NCBI GenBank assembly: GCA_033807695.1
Contig: CM066305.1
Location: 1,302,001 to 1,366,000, forward strand
Length of the DNA stretch: 64,000 nucleotides
Source of the DNA: Daedaleopsis sinensis
Lineage: Eukaryota; Basidiomycota; Agaricomycetes; Polyporales; Polyporaceae
Direction of reading: 5' to 3'
Shown here: positions 1-12,583 of the stretch, piece after piece
How positions within the stretch are numbered: position 1 is the stretch's first letter
How the letters are laid out: every line of letters begins with the position of its first letter
The notes under the pieces: generated by a model
Databases searched by the model: none
Told to the model about the DNA's origin: nothing
The model's input: only the letters and a program-made list of their open reading frames with translations
Translations under genes and position numbers: made by a program

Positions 1-629
1 TATGGGACGCGATCGGCGCACGGACCATGTCGTTGTTTGTACTCGCTTGCTCATCTCTCAAGTCGGCTAGTATACAGCAATGTCTCTACGCTCGATACCA
101 ATGCCAAAAAATAGCCAGGATCATCAAGCATCTCTTATAGGATTAGCTTTGGACCTCTTTAGATCTCTTTACGACAAACGAATTGTGTGAATGGTCATCG
201 GGACTCGTCGCAAAAATCGCAAAGCCGTGGAAGCTTGGTGAATGTGCACACACCGTACGTCTATCTACGTCCGTCAGGCAGTGTGTAAGTCCGCCTAAGC
301 ATGTATACCATTCGTAAATGCAATGCGAAGCGTGACAAGGGTATAGAAGTGACAATGTTGTATGTGTGTGATCGAGCACGGACTAGGAAGCATTGAAGAA
401 CGTCTGTGTCGCACAATTGAAGATGTACAGGTAGCTAGTTGTGCACCGGTGGTGAAGTAGAAAGAGCGTGAGTCGAAAGAATGATGCAATAGCAACTGTG
501 GGCGTAGGGATACAGGGTCAGTAGTGTGGTGTACATCCACATATTATGCATGTGTCGTGTTCTGGTATTTGATAGTTTATGCAAGGGTCCGAAAGTCCGA
601 TAGTGGATGTTCGATGATCGACGATGTGT
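1..629. other. left flank without recognised gene
   Basis: Only short unrelated reading frames are present and none resembles a known protein. This is the 3' side of the GH79 gene, so it probably holds its 3' UTR and intergenic DNA. Confidence 0.5.
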
Positions 630-3198
630 TCAAAGACTTCTCCTGGAGGCAAGGACGATACTCGCGACGATGCTGAGCAATGCGACCGCACTAGGCCCGA
701 CTACAGCCATCGCGCTGTTGGCGCTCCCAAAACTGGTGCCGCCGCGTTGTGCACGGTTCTTGCCGTTCTCCCCATTAGAAGTCGCAAGGACGGACGGGTC
801 GATGGACACCGTGTTCTTGGTCTTGGTCACGAACGTTGTCGGGAACGTCGCCGTTGGCACACCTCCGGCGGAGTTCTGTGCGTCGTCGGAGAAGAAGACG
901 AGTGCCGCGCCGGGGGCGGGTACCTTGATCGAGCAAGTGTTCTGTCCTTGGTCGCACTGAATGGTGTTGATGGTCTCCTCGCCGTGCCAGCGGCCATCTG
1001 ACCCGAAGCGGCCGCCAAGGGTCTAAGGGATCGTGAGCGGGTGTTTGACTTCGTTTCGAGCTATGCTCCTTACCTGACCAGCCCATGTGATGTCGTCCTT
1101 CTCGGACACCGAGGTCGCCCGCAAGTACTTGACCTTTACGGAGGTAGGTACACCGTTCCCTTCTCCGAAATCAGCACCGCCGACATTCACGGTGGCGACG
1201 TAGTCGTGTGCACCGCTCTGGTCGGTCATGTAGTTGATGAGTGCCATACGAGCAAGCTTTCCGTTCTCGTAGACGACGTATCCTGGTGTGAGATCGTTGC
1301 CGTTATTCGTGAACAGGTCTTTGACTTGAGCCGTGTTGGTCTTGCCGAGAGCCTCGGCAACGAAGACCGAAGCATAGAAGACGGGACCGGTAGTCCATTG
1401 ATGGAAGGCGGACTCGTTCGTCGGTGCAGCTGAGGGCAAGATGTCAAAACTCTTACACAACGGGTAATGTCCGCATGGCACGTACCAGTGAAGGGCTACA
1501 ACAGATGTCGCGATGAGTCAACGAAAAGACACATAACACGGAGTGACGTACGTTGTAAGAAACATTCTGACCACCGAAGTGAAACAACGCTTGAGAAAAG
1601 TTGCTGTGCGCCATCTGTAACCCATAGTCCACCCCCCAGAGCGCGGAGGTGAACGTGTCGCTGATCCCAGGGAAACCGCCGCACGAAGCCGTGTTGGTCT
1701 CGAACATCATGAACGGCTTGCCCCATTGCTGCGCTAACATCGAAGAGTTGAGATATTGACCGACGATGTTGATTCCAGACTTGTGACTCAAGTACGTCGG
1801 TAACATCGCAAGGGGGTCCTTTGGCGGGTTGTTGGGATCAGGGAAAACGACTGCGCAGTTGTCACTGGAATACCTGTAGACCACACCTATTCTGAGTGAT
1901 CGATATTGATGCATAAACGGACTGGGCTCACCGTTCAACCGACAGCGCGCTCAGATATTTTCCATATGCTTCGACGAAACCGGTATCCCACACCATCTCC
2001 GGAGTCCAGCCGGATGTGACACTAGGTGCGATCAGGTTGTTCTTCACTGGGATTTGGGAATCAGAGACATAGGTCTGGGTCATGGACCCAAACTCGTTGA
2101 AGAAATCCTGAGGTCCCCACTGCTCGGGGCGATGACCATGCCTACCAGTCACAGGTCAGCACGGGATACGGGTGACGTTGGGTCCTGGGAATAGTCTGAC
2201 CTCGCATAGAGATCGGGTTCGTTGGATGCCTGTAGACCGAGGAGCTTGTCGCCCAATACTGACTGTCCAACCTCGGCAATCTGAAGCCGCCAGTTTGTGT
2301 CGTTGAAGGGAATGCCTGTCATGGGCAAAGGTTTCAGAGCGCAGCCCGTCCGACTTGGCTGTGTCTAGACTGACCTAGATACCACTTTACGTTGACAAGC
2401 GAGGAGACATTGCCAAGCATGTAAATGAGGTCAGGGGTGATGGCAATCACAGGCGTTCCAGTCTGCAGACCGAATTGAATTTTTAGTTGCATGATCTGAA
2501 GGCTACTCGAGCAACGCACGGGATTGTTGGTATTCTCCTTGTCCTTCTCCAAGAATTTTCCGTCCGCCAAGGAGTCGACCATGTAGGCAAACTCCTGGGT
2601 GTTACCACCGACACGCACATGAACCTCTCCCGACCTCTCAGCCAGAAGGCTCATGAAGTTTAGGAAGGGGACATGAAGGTTCGCCCTACGACCTCGATGA
2701 TTCAATGCCGACGTGCGTAGGCGGGTGGAGACCGATGTAGAGAGTACTCACGAGCTTGTCCCGACTACAGCAAAGGGATGGACGGTTAGGATGGAGGCAG
2801 CTCGACCCATAATTCAGTCAGTACTCACTCAGCTGGTTAGCTACGGACATCTCGATCGAGAAACCGAAGAAAGAACCGGGAATCGGTATGGACGCCCCAT
2901 TAAGATGCTGGATATCCGAGGGCACCTGTACCGAGAACTGGTTCGCGGGCGCTGGATCAGGAATGGCCGGTGGCATCATGTAGATAGGGTTATACGCCGC
3001 GAGGCCTGTGTACTGGGGCGGGCCGGAGGTCGTCACGAAGGATGTCGTCGTGGATGAGGAGGTCGTTGTCGTCCCCGAAGCCATGGGGTCGACGGTGGTC
3101 TGCCCATTGAAACCATAGACGGTGACGCTTGCTCGCGCGATGCCCAGCAGGCTCGAGAGAACAAGAAAGGGCGCGTACATGCTGCTGATGTTGGGCAT
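630..3198 (-). CDS. secreted glycoside hydrolase family 79 (beta-glucuronidase-like)
   Basis: This is a retaining glycosidase of the GH79 family, which removes glucuronic acid or 4-O-methyl-glucuronic acid from glycans outside the cell. The chosen start (MPNISSMYAP) is followed by a hydrophobic signal peptide; a start six codons later at 3180 is also possible. The conserved HVRVGGNTQE block precedes ASNEPDLY, whose Glu (codon 2218-2220) is the expected acid/base. MMFETNTASCGG carries the expected nucleophile Glu (codon 1699-1701). A beta-sandwich C-terminal domain follows. The protein ends in a hydrophobic segment and RRSL, which looks like a GPI-attachment signal or membrane tail. A Thr/Ser-rich stretch just after the signal peptide is probably a linker. 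At least seven introns are needed. Family assignment is strong; substrate is inferred. Confidence 0.88.
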
Positions 3199-3913
3199 GT
3201 AGGGAGGATCGCCCTGGTAGCGGAGAAGAGGAGAGAGGGACAGGAGATGAGAAGCGAAGGAGCATCGCTGTGCACTTTTCAGGCTCCGGGAGGCCTTAGT
3301 GCCTTGAGCCGAGAAAATCGCCCAGTGGGCTTGGCTGCTACGTGCAGTGACGCAATGGTCGGACCGTCCTAGAACGGATCCGTAGTAAGCAACGCTGCTC
3401 GCGCAAGATCTTATCACCAGTTGTTCCACTCACCTGGAGTCCTCACTGATCCCAGTCACCGACCGCAGATGCACAGACAGACAGACAGGAGTAATGTCAT
3501 CAACACGTTCTCATTCAGGTGGCCTTCTAGGGAATTCGAAGTAGTTACATGAGAAACATTGGGGCGTCGCGGGAAAACATATGTGCGTCGCAAAACTATG
3601 GCAGGCATCGGTGAGAACGCCAAGCTGCCCACCTCAAACACGGACAGAGTACTCTTCCACAGCAGATAGACCCCTTCCGAGCTGGACGTACTTGGAGGGG
3701 CGTAGGACATGACCTTGTGGTTACTGCGGGAAGCAACTCGTTTTTTCGACAGCTTATATCTCCCCATTAGGCGCTCATCGGGTGTCCGCGAACGTGACCC
3801 GCGTGTACAAGGCCACCGCAAGCGCCGTAAAGTCACCGTCTCGCTCCGCCATTGCTCTGCACACGCTTCGTCTACGAACAACTCTTCGTCTGCACACACC
3901 CCGTCCTAGAAGG
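3199..3913. promoter_or_regulatory. divergent intergenic region GH79 / UFE1
   Basis: About 715 bases separate the two divergent genes and should hold both promoters. A short run of ACAG units lies near 3474-3488. Antisense frames here match nothing known. I see no convincing TATA box. Confidence 0.45.
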
Positions 3914-5352
3914 ATGGCCGCCAGTTCAAGAACATCAGAGTTTCGCGAGTTCGTGCGGCAAAAGCAGGGTGTCCTACCAGAACCCAAGCGTCGCAAGCTT
4001 TCTAGACCAGCCAAGCGCTCGACCCCGGAGGGCGAGAGGCAGCAACTACTGAATAAAGAGTACATCAAGGAGGCATATAATGTCGTGAGTACTGCACGCT
4101 ACGAGAGCATATACGCATCCATCTTACGCGGTACCATGCCAGCTCAATCACATAGGCACCCTCGCTCGCATGCTCTCCTCGGTCCGGAAGGCGTACTTGA
4201 ATGTTGATGCTCGGAGTACACCGCTCTTGCGCCAGACGAACCGCACCATAGACATCTCCGGCGGCGACCAGTCATGGAGCGACATCCGCAGTCTCACAAA
4301 CGAGGAGCGGGACCAGATCGACCTGCAAGCACGGGTCATCCTCTCCCGCTGCAAAGACCGCGTCGCCCAGCTTGAAGAGCTCGAGAAACGTGAGTCCGTC
4401 CATACCTCGCTCCCCACCATCTCCACACCATTCCCCATGCAAGCGACCCCATCGCCTCCCAAATCCGCCTCCCCACACGCCCATCGCACCCGCACCCACA
4501 CCCTCGAGGGCGAGCGCTGACGACCCGAGCCCAGGACGCGCGGAGCACGCGGCCAGCCAGCAGAACCCGCTCACCCGCCTGCTCCCCGCCCGCCTCCGGC
4601 AAGACGATGCGGCGGCGGCGTCCGACTTCGTCGCCGCGCACCACGCGTCCGTCACCTGGTACCTCAGCCGCCGCCTCACCGACGCGAGCCAGCTCCTGCG
4701 CGACATGCAGGAGGAGCGCATGAAGCGGCAGCTCGATCGCACGCGCACGCTCGGCTCTGGGGCCGCGCGCGAGGCCGCGTTCTTCGCGGCCGGCGGGAGC
4801 ATGCACGCGAACCTCACCCCGCCGTCGCCCGCGGAGTCGTCCGCGAGCGGGAGCTGGCTCGGGGGCGCGTCGAACCTCGCGTCGAGCTTCGTGGCGAGCA
4901 TCGGGTCCTCTTCCGCCGGCGCCGCGTTCGAGCCGTCGCACTCCGCGGCGACGATCAAGCCCGGGATGGGCGGCGCGGGCGCGGGGCGCGACGAGTGGCT
5001 GTCGGAGACGGACGAGGAGGAGCTGGAGCTGTCGGCGTCGCAGATCCAGCAGTTCGAGGAGGAGAACGCGAACATCCTCCAGAACGTGCAGGACACGCTC
5101 GCGTCCGTGCAGCAAGCGGAGACGCGGCTCATGGAGATCAGTGCGTTGCAGATGGAGCTCGTCGCTCATCTGACGAAGCAGACCGAGCAGACCGAGCAGC
5201 TGTACGAGGACGCGATCGCCACCGCCGCCACGGTCGAGAAGGGGAACGAGCAGCTGAAGGAGGCGCGTCGGAGAGCGCGAGACGGACGCAAGTGGATTCT
5301 CATGTTTCTCATCGGTGCTAGTCTGTCATTACTCTTCTTGCATTATTACTAA
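3914..5352 (+). CDS. UFE1: syntaxin-18 / Ufe1-type Qa-SNARE
   Basis: This is the ER-resident Qa-SNARE that receives retrograde Golgi-to-ER vesicles. Three exons fit: 3914-4084, 4143-4389 and 4535-5352, giving 411 residues with consistent phases. The start MAASSRTSEFREFV aligns with the yeast Ufe1 N-terminus pattern (SDLTPIFRKYV). The block around IKEAYNVLNHIGTLARML matches the syntaxin-18 N-domain. A low-complexity Ala/Ser/Gly-rich middle precedes a SNARE coiled coil (from about FEEENANILQNVQ) and a C-terminal anchor (WILMFLIGASLSLLFLHYY) with no lumenal tail. Exon 3 is very GC-rich (roughly 4550-5050), which produces long antisense frames that are shadows. Confidence 0.9.
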
Positions 5353-5558
5353 GGTCTTCTGAGTTCTACATCTCTCTGTCGTCGCACCATGCTAGTGTGT
5401 ATCCTCCTACGATTACTCCCGGATTCTATTTTATTCCATGTAGATGCACATTTCTCTCCCAAGAGGTTGCTCACATCTCTGAACTGTATATCCCGTGAAC
5501 CGAATACCCATCAACAAATCGTGTATCGTAATGTTACAAATTTGAACAGTGCGAACTG

Positions 5559-6838
5559 TCAGGAACTATCGTACCTTGTTCTAGACTCGTTGTGGTGCCC
5601 GAGTAGCGGAGCACCCTCTTCGGCCTCTTCTATGGCTTCTGCCGCTAGCTCATCTATCTCGGGAGGTATACCCTGCAGATGGAGGATCTCCTTCCTCATC
5701 AGACGATAAATGATCCTGTAATGACATTGGTGTCAAGCTTCCGTGCCAACATGACGATTCGACTTACCAGCTAGCGATGGCTGCAATCAATACGCCGCCA
5801 ACCGAGATGGAGATGTTCAGTATCTTGGTAGCTGAGGGGGGTAGCGACATGAGCTATGGGCTCTCACGGAGCGATACAACAACACACTCACTGGTGTCCA
5901 TGTGTGATCTCTGTTCGCCGTCAGAGAGCGATGCGAGACGAGAACCTACGAACACGAAGATAGCAAGCTTCGGGAAGATGACAAACGTCGCGAGGAAGAA
6001 CTGCCAGAGTGCGACTGAATGTATGGACTGCGTGCCATGAATAGTAAGCGGCGTTCACGAGGTCAGGGGCGAGAGACGGCCACTGTGGGCGACCTACAGC
6101 AAATAGCGCGTTGGAGTAGACCCATGGCGGGAACGGGGAAGCGCGAATGAGCATGATGAGCGGCAGTCCCTTCGCCGCCTGGGTTTAGCAGTGCATGATC
6201 AGACCGGCGAGCGTTGCGATGCGAGAGATGGGAACGAGACGTACAATGACGGTTTCCAAGGCCTGCCACCTCTCGCTCGACTGCGACCACTTGCGGAGTC
6301 TCCTACTGAAAAGGAGGCGCAGGACGACAAAGGCGACAGCAGAGCCAAAGAGAGAACCGCTAGCGGCGATGTAGAAGCCCTTCATGCCATACGCATACCC
6401 GCACAGAGTGATCAAGGTCGTATGGCCGACACAGGGCGGGAAGGAGATGACAACTGGGAGCAGAAGCGTGGTGAACTTGAGAGACCTCGATTCACGAATA
6501 TGCGGAGACACTCACAGAATACTAAAGTGAGAAGCAGCCAACCATACGGGTAATGGCTTATCTTCTGCGCGAAGTTGTAGAGATTCTGTCCAATCCGGTC
6601 CGGCCCGACCAAGATGAAGGTCGACCCCAAGGCGATGTACAAGCAGATCGTCGCCCACAGGAAGAGCTACGCCAAAGACGCGACGAGATATCAGCTTCGT
6701 ATGACCACTACGCATTGGAGTGAGACAAACCTTGGAGTATATATTGAGGTGCTTATACCGCTGCAGAGCAGCTCCGCCAAGCACCTTCAACTTCACGAAC
6801 AGCTGTCGCGGCAGACTCTGGGTGGGTTCCGCGGCCAT
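5559..6838 (-). CDS. TVP38: TVP38-type Golgi membrane protein (VTT/SNARE-associated domain)
   Basis: This is a multi-pass Golgi protein of the VTT (SNARE-associated Golgi protein) family. The start MAAEPTQSLPRQL lies at 6838. Successive exons encode an N-terminal membrane helix (CLYIALGSTFILVG), the family signature FPPCVGHTTLITLCGYAYG with GFYIAASGSLFGSA, and RASPFPPWVYSNALFA, a typical VTT re-entrant element. The C-terminal cytosolic tail is acidic (EIDELAAEAIEEAEEGAPLL) and ends ESRTRYDSS. Its role is inferred from yeast Tvp38, which co-fractionates with Tlg2 vesicles. It is convergent with UFE1 and divergent from LOA1. Confidence 0.85.
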
Positions 6839-7280
6839 GGCGGGCGGTGCTTGGAGTACCGATGTAGATAGATATTAGGCCCTCGAGTTGAAGCGTAGGA
6901 GGGCAGCAGGAAATGGTGGGAGGTGAGTCGGCCGACGGGTGCTGGGGAACTGACGTACTCGCAGGCGCCGAACATGCCATCGGCCCGCAGCCTGCCGCAG
7001 CCATATCCGAATTGATTGGGCCGCTAACGAGCCATCCCCCTTCGGACGACGCGGAATGGGTCGTTTGGGATGGTCGCAACATATCTGTCGGCTTGGGGGG
7101 CATTTGGGAAGAAAACTCAGAAACGAGTCTTCCGGCTCGACGCTTTCCGTCGTTGATCGAGGGGCGCATCCCAAGCGCCCATAGATTTAGACGCGTCGTG
7201 GCGTCCTCGCGTATGACGATGACTTGCACTCACATACCACCGACCACACAACTACTCGGATATCATCGCGCAGAGTGCCA
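6839..7280. promoter_or_regulatory. divergent promoter region TVP38 / LOA1
   Basis: The 442 base spacer separates divergent starts. Frames inside it are short and unlike known proteins. No motif stands out. Confidence 0.4.
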
Positions 7281-8761
7281 ATGGAGAAGTTCTCTGCGTT
7301 TAGGGTACGTGCTCGTTCTGCGCTTCCATGCACCTCGCTGAAGCCTCCGTTCAGGACCCGGGGACGGGCATCCAGGTGAGCTAGACATATGTGAATGCTC
7401 TCCTGCTCTCCTGACCTTTGTGTGCAGCCGTTCTTGAGACCGCTTCCTCCTTCTGGCACTGACGTTCTTGCGACTGTCCTTACGCCCATCGGTTATGCCT
7501 TGGGAGTCGTCAAAACGTTGCTCATCCTCGCGCTAGCCATCGTTTACTTTGTGCTGGAGAGGTCATGCCTGCTCTTCGTGAGTGTTCTCGTCTGCTTTCG
7601 TTGTGTATATCGCTCACAACACCAGACACCAGTCGCCCATACCGCCACTACATAGAGTCGCGACTCATTTTTTTACCGCCCTCTTCGCGCGAGTGACTCT
7701 GCTCCTCGCTGGAGTTTACTGGATTCCCGTAGACGTGGTGGCCCGCAAGCGAACGTGAGTGATCACACGCGGTTTATAGCCCGTCTACCCACTCACACCA
7801 GTGTCCACCATACAGGCGGAATACCCCTAAGAAGGAAGCTTGGAGTCCGAACGCAGGCGACCTCATCGTTTCCAACTGGGCGTCATGGATAGAGATTCTC
7901 TGGCTCGCTTTCCGGTGTGTACTCTGCATCGATCTCACTTCACCTGGCCTTCATTTCCATGCGCACATCCCTACCCCAGATTCAACCCAATCTTCCTCAT
8001 CCCAGTGTGCGAAACGCTCGAGTTCTCCTCTACGCCCGAGAAATCCACACCCATCTCCCGTACGCCAGGCCGGAGAACTGGCACGGGTTCAGCCGCCATA
8101 GCCTCGCCCTCATCTAGGACGCCTACTCAACGCGTCTCCATTGTCGGTTTCCGGCGGGTGGGCCTGTTGTCGATCATCTTTTCTACCGGCCATCTCCCCC
8201 TCATCGCCGGGCCTTCGTCCTCGAAGCCCCAGAGCCTCGAGGAGATACGGAGCAGAGCCGACCGACCGGTCGTAGTCTTTCCAGAGTGTACCACAAGTAA
8301 CGGCAGGGCTCTGCTCCGGTTCGCCGACGTGTTCCGCGATATCAAGGTGCCGGTCATGAAGTACAAAGTGTTCGTCATGTGTGTCCGGTACGTGCTTGCT
8401 GGACCTCTGTTCTGAGCGTTTCCTGAAGTTGAACCTGCTCTGCAGATACGATCCACCAACAGCATTCGCGCCCACATTATCGCATTCTATCCCATCTAGT
8501 ATCCTGAATCCCTTGTCGCATGTCTTCGCGGTGGCAAGTTCTCTGGCACCTCACACGCTATCCATTCGGCTCCTGTCGCCCACCGAAAGTCCCAGTTCTG
8601 GCTCCTTCTTGCTGAGCGAGTTCCTCACTGGTGGTCCTTATCCGGACGAGCTGGCGGAATGTTGCGCTGCTCTCATTTCGCAGATCGGACGTGTCAAAAG
8701 GGTCGGGATGGGGTGGGAAGACAAGGCCGCGTTTCTCAACCTTTACAAGGGCAAAAAGTAA
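7281..8761 (+). CDS. LOA1: lysophosphatidic acid acyltransferase-like protein (LOA1/VPS66 family)
   Basis: This is a PlsC-superfamily acyltransferase similar to yeast Loa1/Vps66, which acylates lysophosphatidic acid at ER and lipid droplets. Seven exons join cleanly: 7281-7304, 7355-7375, 7428-7577, 7633-7754, 7816-7914, 7980-8387 and 8446-8761. A hydrophobic N-terminal segment (VVKTLLILALAIVYFVLE) anchors it. The usual NHxxxxD motif is replaced by SNWASWIEIL, as in the Loa1 branch. The FPEGT-type motif appears as FPECTTSNGRALLRF. The second exon is only 21 bases (DPGTGIQ). Family assignment is good; activity is inferred. Confidence 0.85.
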
Positions 8762-9063
8762 TCTATGATCTATGACTTGTGTTGATCTGAATCTATGTTC
8801 GAGAACACCTCCGTCTGTGCTCGTGGTGAACCATTGCTTCACAACAGAAATTCGACTTCCGGGTTGATCTGTTGTTGACATTGTGCATGCTTGCATACAC
8901 AACGCGGAGCTGCAATCTTCTAGATGTGTATATTTGCCAAACATTTTGGATCAGCTAACTCTCTAGCAACGAGCAGCTCTAGATCTACAGGATTGAAAGC
9001 CGGTCCTTCCATGGGAGGATAGAGCAGCAAATGCATGGGTGAGCCATGGCTTCTAGGACATCC
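8762..9063. other. convergent 3' spacer
   Basis: This 302 base spacer lies between the stop codons of LOA1 and the PLP enzyme. I see only the two presumed 3' UTRs. Confidence 0.4.
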
Positions 9064-10913
<1,850 letters not shown>

Positions 10914-11280
10914 TGCGTTGAGGCTGGCGATGGCTACGTGTCGACTCTGTCGAGGAGGTAGTCTTGTTCTAAGTCGTGTATGCGGCGTGCCTCTCCCGGG
11001 CTTCTGGCCGGAGTGCGTTCAGTCATTCTTACGGAAGCAGAGTTGAGCCTGGGCGCTTCCTCACCATCTGGCGTACAAGCGACGTGCTGCGTTCCCGGCA
11101 CGTGCGTGTGACGCGACGCGTCTTGTCAGATTGAGATCTGTGTGAAGGGTGCCCGGCATTCGTGCTCGCCCAAGAAGAGAAGTTGAACCGCTTGCACCCT
11201 CTCCTCCTACCATCACCTCCCCCCCTGCGTAATCCCTCACCTCCTGTTCTTTCGAGCCTACTGTCATTTTCTCAGTCGCC
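10914..11280. promoter_or_regulatory. divergent promoter region, PLP enzyme / DPBB protein
   Basis: This 367 base spacer carries a pyrimidine-rich stretch just before the DPBB start (about 11198-11275), a common fungal 5' leader feature. No TATA box is clear. Confidence 0.4.
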
Positions 11281-12355
11281 ATGAAGGCATTCACATTTTC
11301 CTGCTTCGCTCTCTCTCTCGCTGGTTGTCTTTCTGGGGCCTCAGCTAGGGAGATCGATGCCGGGCGCATGGCTCTCGAACGGCAATATACCACTGCGCAT
11401 TCTCTCGGCAACAACTACGTCTTTGACCCTCGCGACGGCTGGCAGACCGTCAACACTACTAACCTCGGCTACAAATATGATACTCCTCGTGCCAACGTTG
11501 ACTCTGGCTCTGACGAGGACGAGGACGCAGACGAGGACGAGGACGACGCTGGACACGCCGACTCTCAGGACGCTGGCAGCACACACAACAACACACTATT
11601 TTCCAGGGCTAAAAAGATGTCGCATAGCAAACCAAAGAAGAGCTCTAAGAAGAAATTCCAGAAGAAGAAGTCTCAGAAGAAAGTAGGCAAGACGAAGTCC
11701 GCAACCGACGTGCTCAAGGGCCTTGGCAGTATTGCGAACAGCATCAAAGGTATCGGCAAGCCGGAGCCTGTCACTATCACTTGGTATGTAGAGGCAAAGA
11801 ACCACTCGAGCAATGTCATAGAACTCACTGTTGCTGAAGGTACACCGGGCAAGATTTGTTGAACCCGAGCTGCTGGCCAAAACCAACATGGGCACCAACG
11901 GTATATCATTAAGCATCTAAAATTAGAGACGAACTTATACCTCTGTCTTATGCAGGATCAGTCCTTCGCCGCCGCGCTCACTCTTGACGGGTGGTCTACC
12001 AAGCCCAGCTGTTTCAAGTTCCTTGAGCGTCAGTTGTTTCTTACCGGACATGAGTAGTTTGACTTCCATGCTGATCTACGCGTTCAGTCTGCCACAGCCC
12101 GCAGAAGTGTGTCTTTGCGCGGGTCGTCGACTCCTGCGCCGGATGTGCAAAGGGCTCAAAGCACGTCGACCTCACAAAGGCCGCCTTCTCATCGCTTGCA
12201 GACCCCGACCAGGGCATCCTGACTGTCCAGATGCGCGAGGCGACTGACCCATTGCATGTTTGGTGAGCTCTTCCCGCTTTCTTGTCAACCGCGCATTTGT
12301 TGATATTATACATAGGTTTGAGGAGTTGTGGGGCCCTAAGGAAAGCCATCACTAA
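11281..12355 (+). CDS. secreted double-psi beta-barrel (RlpA/expansin-like) protein with charged linker
   Basis: A signal peptide (MKAFTFSCFALSLAGCLSGA) is followed by a region with an acidic run of Asp/Glu (about 11513-11551) and then a Lys/Ser-rich run (about 11615-11700). The C-terminal half reads as a double-psi beta-barrel domain: VTITWYTGQDLLNPSCW, SFAAALTLDGW, then VFARVVDSCAGCAKGSKHVD and LTVQMREATDP. The paired Cys of SCAGC and HVDL are hallmarks of RlpA-like/barwin/expansin folds. Fungal members are secreted and can bind cell-wall polymers. Exon 1 ends at the TTG before 11784 and the next begins after 11859; the last exon begins near 12316 and ends WGPKESHH. The donor near 12033-12044 is ambiguous. 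Function is not known. Confidence 0.75.
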
Positions 12356-12583
12356 GGGTTTCCCCTGGTCTGGTCAAAAGTTCAGTGCAAGGTCGCCAAA
12401 CGGCACACACTATGATCCAATCGGCATCTGCAGGTTCGGATGCAGGACATGCATTGTTGTTTCTCTATAATCTATCGATAGTAGTTTTGTAACCCCTTCG
12501 TGTACTAGATATAACGGACATCCTTGTACACGTACTTTTTCAACTGCGCAGCCTAGCAATTACTTACGCATGAAGCACGAACA

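Noticed and set aside
3767..3913. Upstream GTG-started extension of the UFE1 frame (SANVTRVYKATAS).
   Set aside because: No ATG is in that frame, and the ATG at 3914 gives the N-terminus that lines up with yeast Ufe1.
4272..5169. Two long antisense frames (277 and 286 codons) under UFE1 exon 3.
   Set aside because: They arise from high GC and third-position bias of the real exon; composition is Arg/Ser/Ala-rich with no domain.
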